Assembly: GCA_021234155.1 (NCBI GenBank)
Contig: JAJEKV010000086.1
Span: 3,895,461-3,959,460 of the forward strand
DNA: 64,000 nucleotides
Source of the DNA: Isoetes taiwanensis
Taxonomy: Eukaryota > Streptophyta > Lycopodiopsida > Isoetales > Isoetaceae
Direction of reading: 5' to 3'
The notes beneath the pieces were generated by a model. The model was not told where the DNA came from. It saw only the letters and a list, made by a program, of their open reading frames with translations, and made no database searches. The translations under genes were made by a program, and so were the position numbers. This document shows positions 47,090 to 57,832 of this stretch, in pieces. Within the stretch, counting starts at the first letter, position 1. Every line of letters starts with the position of its first letter.

Positions 47090-47640
47090 TTGCTAGTCTT
47101 AAACTGAAAAGTCCATGAGCTTGAATCTCGCGCAAACATCTTGAATATTTCTAGGTTGCTCGAAGGGCAAACTTTGCGAGGCTGGTATGGAATATACCAT
47201 TTGATGCCATTGCATGTGCCATTTGAAGGGCCCAAATTGAAAGGCAACCTGCAAGTGGCTTCATTGCACTACAAGCCGAGAATGATTTTCCTACATGGAT
47301 ATACTCTTGCCCACTTAAAAGGAATTGCAAATGCCTTCCTAGGACGGGATAGGTTTACCTCTGCCAAAAGGCCTTTTTGTAGTGCACTGCCTCGCATCAT
47401 AGCTCTAGCTATGGTTTTTAGTGTTGGGCAATCTCAACATCTTTATTCCTGTACTATGGAATACTTCCTCAATCCAGCAGTGCCTTTGCATCTAAGGGGC
47501 GTCTTTTTCCTGGTTATTATTTTAAGCAGTCCTTTCAAGGTTTCAAGAAAGTCGGTGCTGATCTATTTGTGTGCAAGGTTACATGCTCTCCCATCTAGGT
47601 CTTGACCAGATTTACTCTACCTCAAATTGTGATGTACATG
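47090..47640. repeat. Duplicated block paralogous to 42240-43010
   Basis: Long stretches match, for example GGTTGCTCGAAGGGCAAAC and GGCGTCTTTTTCCTG, apart from the Tourist MITE present only at 42416. An open frame of 154 codons (47141-47605) exists here but is broken in the other copy. It has no recognisable domain, so I do not call it a gene. Confidence 0.75.
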
Positions 47641-47659
47641 AAATAAAGAAATTTTCCTT

Positions 47660-47863
47660 TTTTTTTTTGTCCCCCAATCAGTAGTACCCGTATTTGCAGG
47701 AGCTCCTGTAGCTGCATGGGATGGATTGGTGATTTTACTTCGAAGTTGTGAAGAAGAGGAGATTAATCGCTTGATTGGCATGGAAACTGGGGCTATGAAG
47801 AGCTTCATGGAGGATCCAAAATTCTTGAAGCAATTAAAAGGCATTGGTGAATTATTTGCTTAA
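47660..47863 (+). pseudogene. Captured last exon of an unidentified host gene
   Basis: A pyrimidine tract and acceptor (TTTTTTTTTTGTCCCCCAATCAG, then TTTGCAG at about 47699) precede an open stretch. It encodes APVAAWDGLVILLRSCEEEE, then a helical segment ending LKQLKGIGELFA and a stop near 47863. The sequence interrupts the duplicated block, which runs straight from GATGTACAT to CCTCTCAGCATC in the other copy. The intron-like start argues for transposon-mediated capture of genomic DNA rather than a processed pseudogene. I cannot name the parent gene. Confidence 0.5.
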
Positions 47864-48521
47864 TGTCCTTGAACTGACTGACTAATAGTTGCATGTAAAT
47901 GCCTCACCTTATGGAGAACTTCTTACATGCCATGTTGGTTCATGCACTAGAGTCTTTCACCTACAAGTAGAAACGGTCTGCCTTGGTCAATTCAAAGGAC
48001 ATTGCAACAATGAAAAACGTGCTTTGCACAAAGGATCCCCCTGAAAGATGTGCTTAGTGAGGCATACTGGTCCTCTAAAAATTGCCCACACAACAAGAAT
48101 AGACAAGTTCCTCTCAGCATCTATCCAAGCATATATTTATGTGTACATGAATGTGGGATTTTGACGTGGGCTTTACGTGGTTTTATAGAAACACTAGAAA
48201 ATTTTGAAAATTTAACATATTTTTATGCCAGTTCTGTAGCAAATGCAAAAGGATTAAAGCTTTTGTAACATTTTTAAAACCCTTATTAGGCTTCATCTGT
48301 GAGCAGAGGACACAATAAGTTAAGCAATCTCAAGATTAAGAAACGAAAGTAAATTCGTAGTCTAAGAGCAAAACTGCCCGTTTCTCTGCATAAATTCCTG
48401 TAAATTGAAAAGCAGCTACTTCTGGTGTACTATAAAGCAGTGAAAGCCACAGTGTATATTATATGCTATACGCAATACACAATAAATAAATCAAGCTCTT
48501 TTGAAACCAATTCCAATTAGA

Positions 48522-49319
48522 TTAAATTTTGCCAAACGATTCCAGTCTCTTCTTGCGACCCTCCCAAGGGTATTGAACAACTCTAGCACTGTACAGGTTC
48601 TTAGCACCATTATTCTTAGCCTGAATAATAAGTCCAGTGGTATGTTCTCGTAAGGTTACTTGGAACAGCTTAATAAATTTCAAGCTCCCCTGTAATTCAA
48701 TTTCAAAGCAAAACTAAGATGAAAAACAAAAGGAGCAAATCAGAAAGTAAAACAATGGAAAAATCCTTACATTGGTTTGGTTGTTATACTGGTCTATAGC
48801 GAATCTGCCAAAAGAATCTTCATAGTAAGCACTTGTAGGATTTCCATACAGAGGTTTTCCAGAGGTGCTGTACCATTCGAATTTCCATTCGTTAAAAGAC
48901 TGCAGAACTGGAAATTTAGATCCAGATGCTGTGCTTATGGTTGCCTCATATTCTGTGCCAGCAGATTCTTGAATTATAAACCAGTAATTCCCTCCTTGAA
49001 GTTCTGCAGCCAGAAGTGCTCCATATTTCAGAGTCTAGGTGCACCCAAAAACAAAAAAATGTCAGGGAAAAAAAAGGGATCTGCTATGATCGACAGAAAC
49101 AACCTTCTAGATTATGAACGAAAATAGAGATTTTTAACTACTGGGTCTTGGATCTAACATAAGACTTACTGTGTTGGCGCAACTGTTGTGCTGCAGTATG
49201 GCAAATTGAGCAAGGTTCTTGTAATTCGAAATTGTAGGATCCAAAATTTGCTTGCTTTGAGCATTCGCGGTCAAAATCAGGAGCGCTGCAGAAAGTATGA
49301 TCGCCAGAAAATGTGCCAT
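48522..49319 (-). CDS. Secreted two-domain cystatin-like protein, gene B (3 exons, 201 aa)
   Basis: Exons 49319-49170 (50 codons), 49034-48771 (88 codons) and 48713-48522 (63 codons plus stop) join in phase 0. All introns have GT-AG borders (donors GTAAGT and GTAAGG). The protein starts with a signal peptide (MAHFLAIILSAALLILTANA), so it should enter the secretory pathway. Two cystatin-like repeats follow: one formed by the end of exon 1 plus most of exon 2, the other by the end of exon 2 plus exon 3 (YSARVVQYPWEG). The inhibitory Gln-x-Val-x-Gly is replaced (AELQG in repeat 1). Differences from gene A are few and mostly conservative, indicating recent duplication or conversion. Confidence 0.8.
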
Positions 49320-49355
49320 GCTAATCTGCTTGAAGAAATGAGAGCGATAAAAGGG

Positions 49356-49362
49356 ATTTATA
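49356..49362 (-). promoter_or_regulatory. TATA box of cystatin-like gene B
   Basis: TATAAAT on the minus strand, 37 bp before the ATG, within a block shared by all four copies. Confidence 0.6.
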
Positions 49363-49439
49363 CACACTTGGCCGCCATGTAAATTGCAGGCTGGACGTAA
49401 CATGTTATATCCAGGACACATCATTTTCGTTGACAATTG

Positions 49440-50950
49440 GCATTTGAATTATCCAACAACTTGGCGGTTTGACCAGGTCTATATTGACCGTAGTTTAAAA
49501 TACATTATATAATGTACATATGTAGTTGCTAGATTGCCTTTCTCAAATCCAAGCTCGAAACTTACGCAACCATCGTGATCATTTTTCAATCCTTTGGGCG
49601 ATGACTATGTAAAAGATCAAATACCTAAAGTCTAGAGTACTGCAATTAACTTTAGCCGATGCTTGTGGCATCTCGTCCGCCATGGCTGTCGATGGGTTAT
49701 GGATATTGATAAATGAGGTAGGCGGGCAATGATCAAGGTCCGATTCTGATAAACTAGGTATGGATCGAGTGTCGGTTAAAGGGCTCAATTGCCCCTTCTC
49801 TGGTTCTAGCTAGTAAAATAGGCAAACCCACTTCTAGCTATTCCAACTACTAAACATGCGTGTGCAAAGTGGGCTCACCTGTTTACTAGCTAGAGCAGTC
49901 TCATAGGCATAGTTAAGCCTCACAATGCTTGGAGATGAATGTTAGAAGAAGGTGGACTCGCCTGTTTATCCCGGGGGTGTTAGCTCTCTATACATGGATA
50001 CGTCATGTGCGTTACTAGGGTCCAAAAAAACCCCTTCATATACAAAAATTCCATATGATACATTCTATTGTTTCCAACTTTTGTCTACCCCATATCATAC
50101 TTATATGATATTTTTTTGTAGTACCAATGATCCTTTTCGTATAAATACAAAACGCATCTTAACATATGACATACCCCTTATCGTATAAATATTGCAAACA
50201 AATTGTGGATAAAGATTAAAGTGAACTAAAGAGTTAAAGAATGATTTGTTCAGTATGAGTATGTATTGAAAAGGTTTTCATGATCCTAAGTTAACATATA
50301 ACTCAAAGACTTTTGTAGGTAATCTATGAATCTATCATGTTCCAAGACCCACTCCTTCCTAACTAGAAATTAGAAGATTAACCCCATCTTGTGCCATAGG
50401 AGAAGTTCATCCCGCCAACAACGACCCCTAGTCGTATGGATATGGATTCAAAACCAAATAACCTTATTTTATTCGTATGTATGTATACGATACGTTGGAC
50501 AACAAAAAAAACCCTTTATCATCCACACACATGGTACATACGGCTTACGTTGGTGATACTCCCGGGCTGTTTATTTGCTGGAACAGCCGGAGCATTAGTG
50601 TTTTTGAGGACATACGCTAATTATCTAAAACTAGAACTCTAGACATTTTTTAGTGATTATTCTAGAATCTTCTTAGTGATTATTCTAGAATCTTTATATT
50701 TATCATTGCTATCATTAACATACATTTAAAAATCAACACAAAATGCCATATGTGATGGATCAAATGTAGAGTAAAAAGTATTAATAGAACTAGTTATTGT
50801 GCCCATCGTTGATGGTCCGGGTTCCTTAAATTCATAGGTTGCAAGCTTCCTCTACCCAAATGGATCAGATCTCAGAAAATAGAGGTAGGGATTATCTCCT
50901 ATAGGATCTTCGAGTTCCTTATGACCGTGCTCAAAATGAAACTTGCCAAG
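49440..50950. other. Spacer, nothing recognised
   Basis: AT-rich sequence with short chance frames. ATTCTAGAATCTT is duplicated near 50660 and 50683. Confidence 0.35.
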
Positions 50951-51094
50951 ATTGTGGTTCAACAGATGTCGAAAATCTCCTTACTGGAATTCCTAGCTTC
51001 CAAGAAGTGCCAAAAGAGTTCACGGCCAACACGCTTGTAGTCAATTGGCCTAGGTGGTGTCTGCATGATACTGTCTGGTCGTCTTACCTTGTCG

Positions 51095-51840
51095 GCTCTA
51101 GGCTGAAACATGCCCTTAGACTCAAACATGACCCTAGGCTCGAACATGCCACCTTGTCTTATACATGACACGTGACTCAAACATGCCACATAGGCTCAAC
51201 AACATGACACTTGGCTCAAACATGCCACTAGGATCATAAAAATGCTCTTAATGATTTATTGTTTTGAAAGAATGAATTATGATTTCATATGTTTTTTATG
51301 GTTGAAAGATTGTGCCCTTAGGCTCAAACATGTCCCTATACTCTAACATGCCCCTAGGCTTTAACATACCACCTTGGCTCAAAGATTGCATGTGGCTCAA
51401 ACATGCCACGTGGCGCAAACATGCTACATTAGCTCAAACATGCCATATAGGCTCAAACATGCCACATAGGCTCAAGCATGCCACATAAGCTCGTAGGCTC
51501 AAACATGCCCTAGGCTCAAACATGCCACTAGGATCATAAAGATGCTCTTTCAAATGATTTTCTTTTTAAGGATGCAATATGCTTTCGTATGTGTGTTGAT
51601 GCTTGAAATGTTGTGACCCTAACATGCCACCTTGGCTCCAACATGAGATGTGGCTCAAACATGCCATCTCGGCTCAGACATGTCACATAGGCTCAAACGT
51701 TCCACATTTGCTCCAACATGCGGCATAAGCTCAAACATGACACGTGGCTCAAACTGAACATGTGGTTCAAACATGCCACATAGGCATAACAATGGCACAT
51801 AGACTCAAACATTAGACATGGCTCAAACATGGAAGATGTG
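51095..51840. repeat. Minisatellite of GGCTCAAACATGCCACATA units
   Basis: About 30 degenerate copies of a 16-20 bp unit (GGCTCAAACATGCCACATA and shortened forms) lie in direct order. They are broken by two copies of a longer insert that contains GATGCTCTT and ATGATTT (near 51240 and 51540). Both strands have spurious open frames because of the repeat. Confidence 0.85.
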
Positions 51841-52420
51841 ACTGTCACCAAAAAAAGGGGGGGAGGGGGAGAGACTAGCAATAAAGCAGGCTTGGGGCAT
51901 GGGGTTAAGCTACCTTGGGATGGGAAGCAACGATAGATTGTCAAGCGTATGCACTTTATTGGAATTCGATAAGACAAATTTCGTACCATATTTCAGATAA
52001 AAACAAGACAAGCTAGAGACCTTTCAACGAATATTAAGTAGATTCTTTAAGTCCAACGATGTTTCTTCATATTCAGTTCAATTCAATTCATGAGGTTCCT
52101 CTACTTGCCATTATAGGAATTCAATTGCAATCGGTAGTTTGATTGGTGACATATGGGTTGCAAGTTTTTTACCTATATTTTATGAAAGACAACAATGACT
52201 ACCATGATGTAAATGTGATTGCGCTTCCACCTATACACCTCTTATCTCATTTACAGTTGCATGACATCATGCATCTTTCATACTCTCTATACGTTATTGT
52301 TTCTCTCAGCATCTGTGAAGATGAAATGATTTATAGACGCAAAGTTCTTGAAGATGAAATGAAATTTTTTAGACACAGAGTTTTATAAAGCCTTGTAAGT
52401 TTTATCTGCCTACATTCCTA

Positions 52421-54278
52421 TTGCTACTCTGGGTGCAACCAAAGAATTTGTTGCATTTAAAGAGTTTATTTTTCCTCTCTAATAATACTCATCTTGGTAT
52501 TCCTGTGGGCATTCATATTTCTACCTCCGATGCTTGGGATATAATCATAGAAGGGTTGCGAAAGCATTTGTTTTGGTGGAATACTGCTAAGCTCTCTCTG
52601 CCAGCGCGAATAACTGTTGCTAAGCATGTTTTAAGTAATTCCCACATCTATATGGCCTCTGCCCTTCTGGCTTCTCAGTCAAAATTTTAGATGATTGTTA
52701 CCATTATCCGTAATTTTATTTGGGGTGGGAATGAGGAGCATGCTGTAGTCAAGGTTGCATGGTCCAAATGCACTAGGCCAAAATTTCCAGGTGGTTTGGG
52801 TATGATAGACTTCCATCTACAGAGTAAGATTCTGATTTCTAAGTTCATTTGGAGGATCCTTAAGGATATGGTTGACTCAACTGGAGTGCGGTTGGTGAAG
52901 CAGTCACTTGGTCATTGTGTTCCTCTTGGGAAAGCTTCGTTAAAACCTCCTCTTCCTTGGAGTCTCTTTTATCAGCTATGCCCTTTTCCTAATGCCTCCC
53001 CTTTTTTGAAAGGCTTGCTGGAGTCTTGGGAGACAGTACGGACCTTATTTCGTATTGATCTTGTTGCATGTCATCAGTTGAGTGCCCCTTGGTGGATACC
53101 TGTGGAAAATAATATCCCACTTTGTGCCTCAGTTCATCCATTAACTCAACGGCGCTGGAGGTTAGCAGGAATCTTAACAGTTGCAGCATGGTACGATTCT
53201 GGCCAGTTAGCGACAAATCTTTCAAACAAAATTCTTATTGTCTCAATGGGACAGACCTATTTGGCAAACAGTTGCTAGTACTCTGCCATTGGTTGCTCCG
53301 GAGGCTATCGAAGGGTGCATGTGGGTTTCCCACCAGAGTGTTCACGAGCATAGGCTTGTGAACTCTATGTATATAGGCTGCTTGTCAATAGTGATATCCT
53401 TCCGCCATCCACTAAGTGGTCCCTTCACCTCTCACCTCCTAATTGGAGATGTATGTGGACTTGGGCTTGGGATAAACTACTCCATCCTAAGGTGGCTGTG
53501 CTTTGGTGGCAGATTCTTCACAGATGCCCTCGGGTGAATGTGCTTGTCCACAGATTTAATCCTCGAGTGTCAGCACTCTGCCCACTGTGCAAGCAAAGGG
53601 ACGAGACCATTGAGCATTGTTTCTTTTTATGTGACCATTTCCAACCTGTTTGCTCTTGTCTGGGCATTTAGTCTAGTGGTAACACACTAGATCTAGCAAC
53701 TGTAGGTCTTGAGTTCGAGACTGCCCAGAATCGCACTCTGAACTGTTGGGTGTCAAAACCCACAGACGCAATGTAAAGTGGTTGGGGACAGGGCCCAACC
53801 AAGCAATGGTCACATGTCCAGTTGGATGCTGCCTAGTGGCGTGACATTAAAATACTATCTATCTATCTCTTTTTCATGTGACATTGACAAGTCAGCAAGT
53901 GCTTCTGGCTATTTATCCGGATACTTGGAATAAGGTGCGGAGTCAAGCATTTCATTTGGCATCAGGATGGTTGTTGTAGTCCATCTGGAAGCGCAGAAGA
54001 TTGTGTATCTTTCAAGGTTTGGATATTCCTCCTGCAGTAGTCCTCTGGGACGCACAATCTAGAATCGCTAAGGCCTACCATTGTTCTTCGCTTGCTCCTG
54101 CTGAGCGACAGTTGATATTTGAGTCCTATTTGAGTGTGTTGTCTTATGCATAGGCTGGTGGTTCTATTCAGTGGATCATGATTATCCTCTGAAATTTTAT
54201 TCCCGCCTCTGCATTTTGTATCTGGCTTTTGGCTTAGTGTTTCAATAAAGTTTGTCATTCTTCAAAAAAAAAAAAAAA
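52421..54278 (+). pseudogene. 5'-truncated plant L1-type LINE with poly(A) tail
   Basis: Fragments encode the RT thumb and connection (HLGIPVG, LSLPARITVAKHVL, RNFIWGG, RPKFPGGLGMIDF). A zf-RVT domain follows near 53450-53650 with WAWDKLLHPKVAVLWWQILH and C..C....ETIEHCFFLC. The 3' end has AATAAA near 54245 and an A-run to 54278. Stops at 52688 and 53276 and frame changes make it inactive. A SINE interrupts the zf-RVT region. Confidence 0.88.
53636..53866 (+). mobile_element. tRNA-derived SINE inserted in the LINE
   Basis: An A-box-like TAGTCTAGTGG (53671) and a B-box-like GAGTTCGAGACTGCCC (about 53709-53724) form a tRNA-related head. The body ends in GTGACATTAAAATACTATC and an (ATCT)n tail. 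TCTTTTTATGTGAC before it (53622-53635) and TCTTTTTCATGTGAC after the tail form a plausible target duplication. A second copy of the head begins at about 63925. Confidence 0.72.
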
Positions 54279-54484
54279 TACTCATCTTCAGTAATCATTT
54301 TGTTTGACAAGACCAAATGGCTAGTTGTATTGAATGATTTAATTTTGGATTAAGTTTGTTCTTAAATATCCCTTCATTTGTGAACGAGACTGGTTGTATC
54401 TCACGTATAACTTCGAGCAGATTGTGTTCGTCGAGAAGACTATGATGCCCCTTCACTCTCAATCTTTAAAAACTAGGAATGAAT

Positions 54485-54580
54485 GGGACAGTTTTTTTGG
54501 AAATGTAATCGTCAATTTGTATGCCAAGTGTTCAAGCATGGAGCATGCTTGTTGCTTCTTTGACAGGCTGCCAAACTATC
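54485..54580 (+). pseudogene. PPR-repeat gene fragment
   Basis: About 30 codons read DSFFGNVIVNLYAKCSSMEH and then ACCFFDRLPN, the typical pattern of a plant pentatricopeptide repeat (GNALVDMYAKCG-type). Stops follow soon after, and no second repeat is intact. The parent would be an organellar RNA-binding protein. Confidence 0.6.
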
Positions 54581-55039
54581 AAAGAAGTATAATACATTTT
54601 GTCCTTGTTATGTGCTATAATACATTTTGTCCATGTTATGCGCTCCATAGCCGTTTACCACCTATGAAACATTTTGAATCATCAATTTGTCAAATATTGG
54701 GTTAAAGGTGGGAGATGATGCACGAATTGTCGTACCTAGTTTGGAAGTTTGGGGGGTCAGTACATGTCTAGAAACATTCGCCTTGCTCAGGTTCTGTCGT
54801 AACTTTCTCGTCGGGTGTCTGAATTCAGTGATCTTTGGTGCATTAAAAGATGATTTCGAGGACTTTTTGATGTGTACTGTATCAGGTACTTTTTTGCCAT
54901 TAGACCTGCCAGATTTGTTGTCGTAAATTTTGGCTATTATGGTAATCTTCTAGAGTGGCTCTGCAGGCTTCAATTTCCATCTTCCCTGAGCCAAGTGAGT
55001 CTGTAACAATGCATAATAATCCTTTGGCTCTTCCTAAGA

Positions 55040-55236
55040 ATCTTGCATAAAAAGAAAGGGATTCTAGATTTAATACTAATGATTTCCCTCAGTTGCCTTC
55101 ACGAGGTCAAGCCTCAAATAGTTCTGTTCCCTCTGTTTCTACTGAGGGTCAAATTGCATCTTCTGGTGATGCATCTCGGTCATTTAAACATAGCCACCCA
55201 GACACATATGCTTTCCATCAGGTTGCAGCAGAGTGA
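55040..55236 (+). pseudogene. Fragment resembling plant NOT2-type (CCR4-NOT) low-complexity region
   Basis: Read from about 55055, the frame gives SRFNTNDFPQLPSRGQASNS and a Ser-rich stretch ending AFHQVAAE. The NDFPQL-type motif recalls plant NOT2/VIP2 proteins. A stop lies just upstream. The match is short and from memory of the family only. Confidence 0.25.
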
Positions 55237-55625
55237 GTAAGAGCTAGTGTCGAGCTAGTGCAGGGTATGCTGACACAATGTTCAGAATATTATGAAAGTG
55301 GAATTAGCAGATGCAGATATTACAAGTAACAGAGATCTTCGACATTTAATTTTATCATGACACTTATATCATGTTACTCATATTAACTTAATAAGCTTAT
55401 TTATTCAAATAGACATAGCTTTTTGCTAGATTAGTTGGACTTACAAAACAAGCCCTACCATTATAATGGCATCTTTGTAGTATGTTTAATTACCCAACAA
55501 GATCTTATCTTGCTTATCCAATCCAACATTTTTATATATTTGATAGCAGCCAACATAATACTTCAAGCCATTGTGAAGCTAAGACTTATGCCAAATGTCG
55601 TTGAACATACAATTCACACCACCAT

Positions 55626-55737
55626 ATACTAAGACTCCCATACTCATATAGCGGCTAGTGAAATCTAGCGAGAAGGAAACATATAATAAGACTACCATAC
55701 TCATATAGCGGCTAATGAAATCTAGCGAGAAGGAAAC
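55626..55737. repeat. Tandem duplication, about 56-bp unit, two copies
   Basis: CATACTCATATAGCGGCTA and AAATCTAGCGAGAAGGAAAC occur twice in a row with few changes. Confidence 0.9.
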
Positions 55738-55739
55738 AC

Positions 55740-56680
55740 ATTAGCAACAGGGCTTTGGGCCTAACTTTTAGCATGAATCAAGATAATATTCCTAGCCCCC
55801 TCAACAATACCATCAAACAAGGGTTTGCTCTTCAAAAGTACCCCCAATATCTTCTCTCTTCGTATTCTTTTTGCCAAATTCATGTCCTTTGGCATAACGT
55901 TGACTCGTCTTGTGGGCTAAATTAGCGTATTTGTGGTGATATTTGTGGACATTTACGACAACCACCTTTATTCATAACACCATATTCCACTGGGAAGTCT
56001 GTTTTAGTTAATTCTTCGACCTGTTCCTAGTGGAATGTTGGGTTCATGCACAATTTTCATCCAAATTTACTAGAATTCCTGGACTCTATTACTCTTATTC
56101 TCTAATCTAACTTAATTTAATGACGACATTACTCGTGGAAAAATTTTCCCACTTTTCGAGTTTCGGTGTTGAGATTTGCACCCCAACATTTTACTAGGCC
56201 AGTTAGTTTTCTATCATAAGGTGATGGCTAGTGCTTGATCTTGGTCAACCAAGATCATTGCTCTTTAGAATACCATTGTGATGCTCCTTTGCGCTATATA
56301 TGGTAGCCCGCGGTATACAATGAAGGACCTTCCCCATCCAACGGCTACACGTCATATGGGCCCTTTGTCTAACTCACGTCTAGGGTGGCTAGACTATCGA
56401 GTAGAGGACACAAAGGTGTCATTCCATCCCATCCGGATCCCTATATCAGTGGAAGCAAAACATATAGACATAAGCACTAGCAATAACATAACAACAATAA
56501 ACTACCCCGTAGGGTAGTGATAATCCATCCATTCATGTCATCGAATACGACAATATATCAAATACATCGAATACATCAAATAGAGGCTCCTCCCAGAGCT
56601 CAAACTCAAGGGGAAGTCGGCTGACGGCTGGGGGCCTCCAGATAGAACAAACCAAGTTATGGCAATGACTTGGACTGGCA
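55740..56680. other. Spacer, nothing recognised
   Basis: The only structure seen is the perfect 9-bp inverted repeat GATCTTGGT/ACCAAGATC at about 56236-56255. Confidence 0.3.
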
Positions 56681-56689
56681 ATAGACAAT

Positions 56690-57832
56690 GGCTAGGGTTG
56701 ACCATTCCATCCTCCCCTCATGTGCATACTTTGCAGATAGGCTAAATCAGGCTCTGTCATGACTATAACCTGTTGGAGACGTAATATCATGGTATCACCC
56801 AACGAGACTACTCCAGGTTGCATCTCCCCGGTCCAATGAGGTAGGAAGGGTTGGATCTCCCCCTCCCAAAGTGCAGTGGCTCCATGGGCATCTAGAGGAT
56901 CGTGGTGACACAGATCCGTACCCGACTGAACTCCCCAAAACAAGAGCCAAGCTGACACTTGCAACTCTTGAGAGTCAGGGTGACACCATTGACCCAGGAA
57001 GTGTTGGACCCATACCCAGCCCACACGAAGTGACCGACTATGAGACTAGCCCGCTATGGGACCCCAGTAGCCATGCTCAGCAGGGTCCTCCCTCCACTTT
57101 GCCACTGACCCCATTGTGTGGTGCTCTATGCACAGGCCGCATAATAATGGGAACTAATGGGTCATATTGGCTACTAGGTCTCTACCTCCCTTCCCAATAC
57201 ACAAGAGGTGCATACATGAGATCAACCAACATCATATCAACATAATCTTAATAATAAATGACAATAACAACTAATCCTAATCATATACATCTAACTTATA
57301 GCTAGGTTTCATTGATTAGGGTTCATGTTCAGAACAATAGGTTCTAGAATGGCTCTACTGCAATACTGGAATCTATTCGAAATACCTATCCCTGACGCGC
57401 TGCCGCTAACTCCCTGATTCAATATCTCTAACAAGTGACTCGGGTCGATGATCCTCCTCTGCTGCGCTTGCGCTCTTGGACTGCTACTGCAACCTAGGCT
57501 GTCGAAGACGATCCTCGGATCGGAGCTGTGGGCGCGAACTGGTGGCTCTGACGTTGGTGGAGCCAAAAGTGGCTAAGGTTTAGGGTTTAGCCTTTTTATA
57601 TGTTAGGGTTTATATGAACACCATTGGCTCCCGTAGGTGCATCTATGTGGTAGTTCACATATAAGATGAGGCCATGTGGAAATGGCTTCTTCCTTAGGTT
57701 GGCTAAGTTATGTAGATAACTTAGTCATCTCCCCCACATTGGTCGCCATACAAGTCTATTGACGTAGAATTGTATGGCGACGTGGCCATAAAATATACGT
57801 ATTTATACCGTATATTTTTGGTGAACGTCACA
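56690..57832 (-). repeat. LTR related to the chromovirus LTR, minus orientation
   Basis: Read on the minus strand it starts TGTGACGTTCACC at 57832, then ATACGGTATAAATACG, and shares blocks in the same order with 12716-13950. A TATA-like ATATAAAAAGG lies near 57595. No polypurine tract precedes it and no integrase sequence is adjacent, so it is probably a solo or truncated LTR. Its far end is not defined. Confidence 0.65.

Noticed and set aside
49320-49436. Upstream in-frame start of the cystatin-like gene (MSTKMMCPG...)
   Set aside because: It lies before the TATA box and would bury the signal peptide in the middle of the protein. The ATG at 49319 is preferred, and likewise 44213 in gene A.
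51095-51840. CRISPR-like array
   Set aside because: The repeats are degenerate and contiguous without unique spacers, and the genome is eukaryotic. It is a minisatellite.
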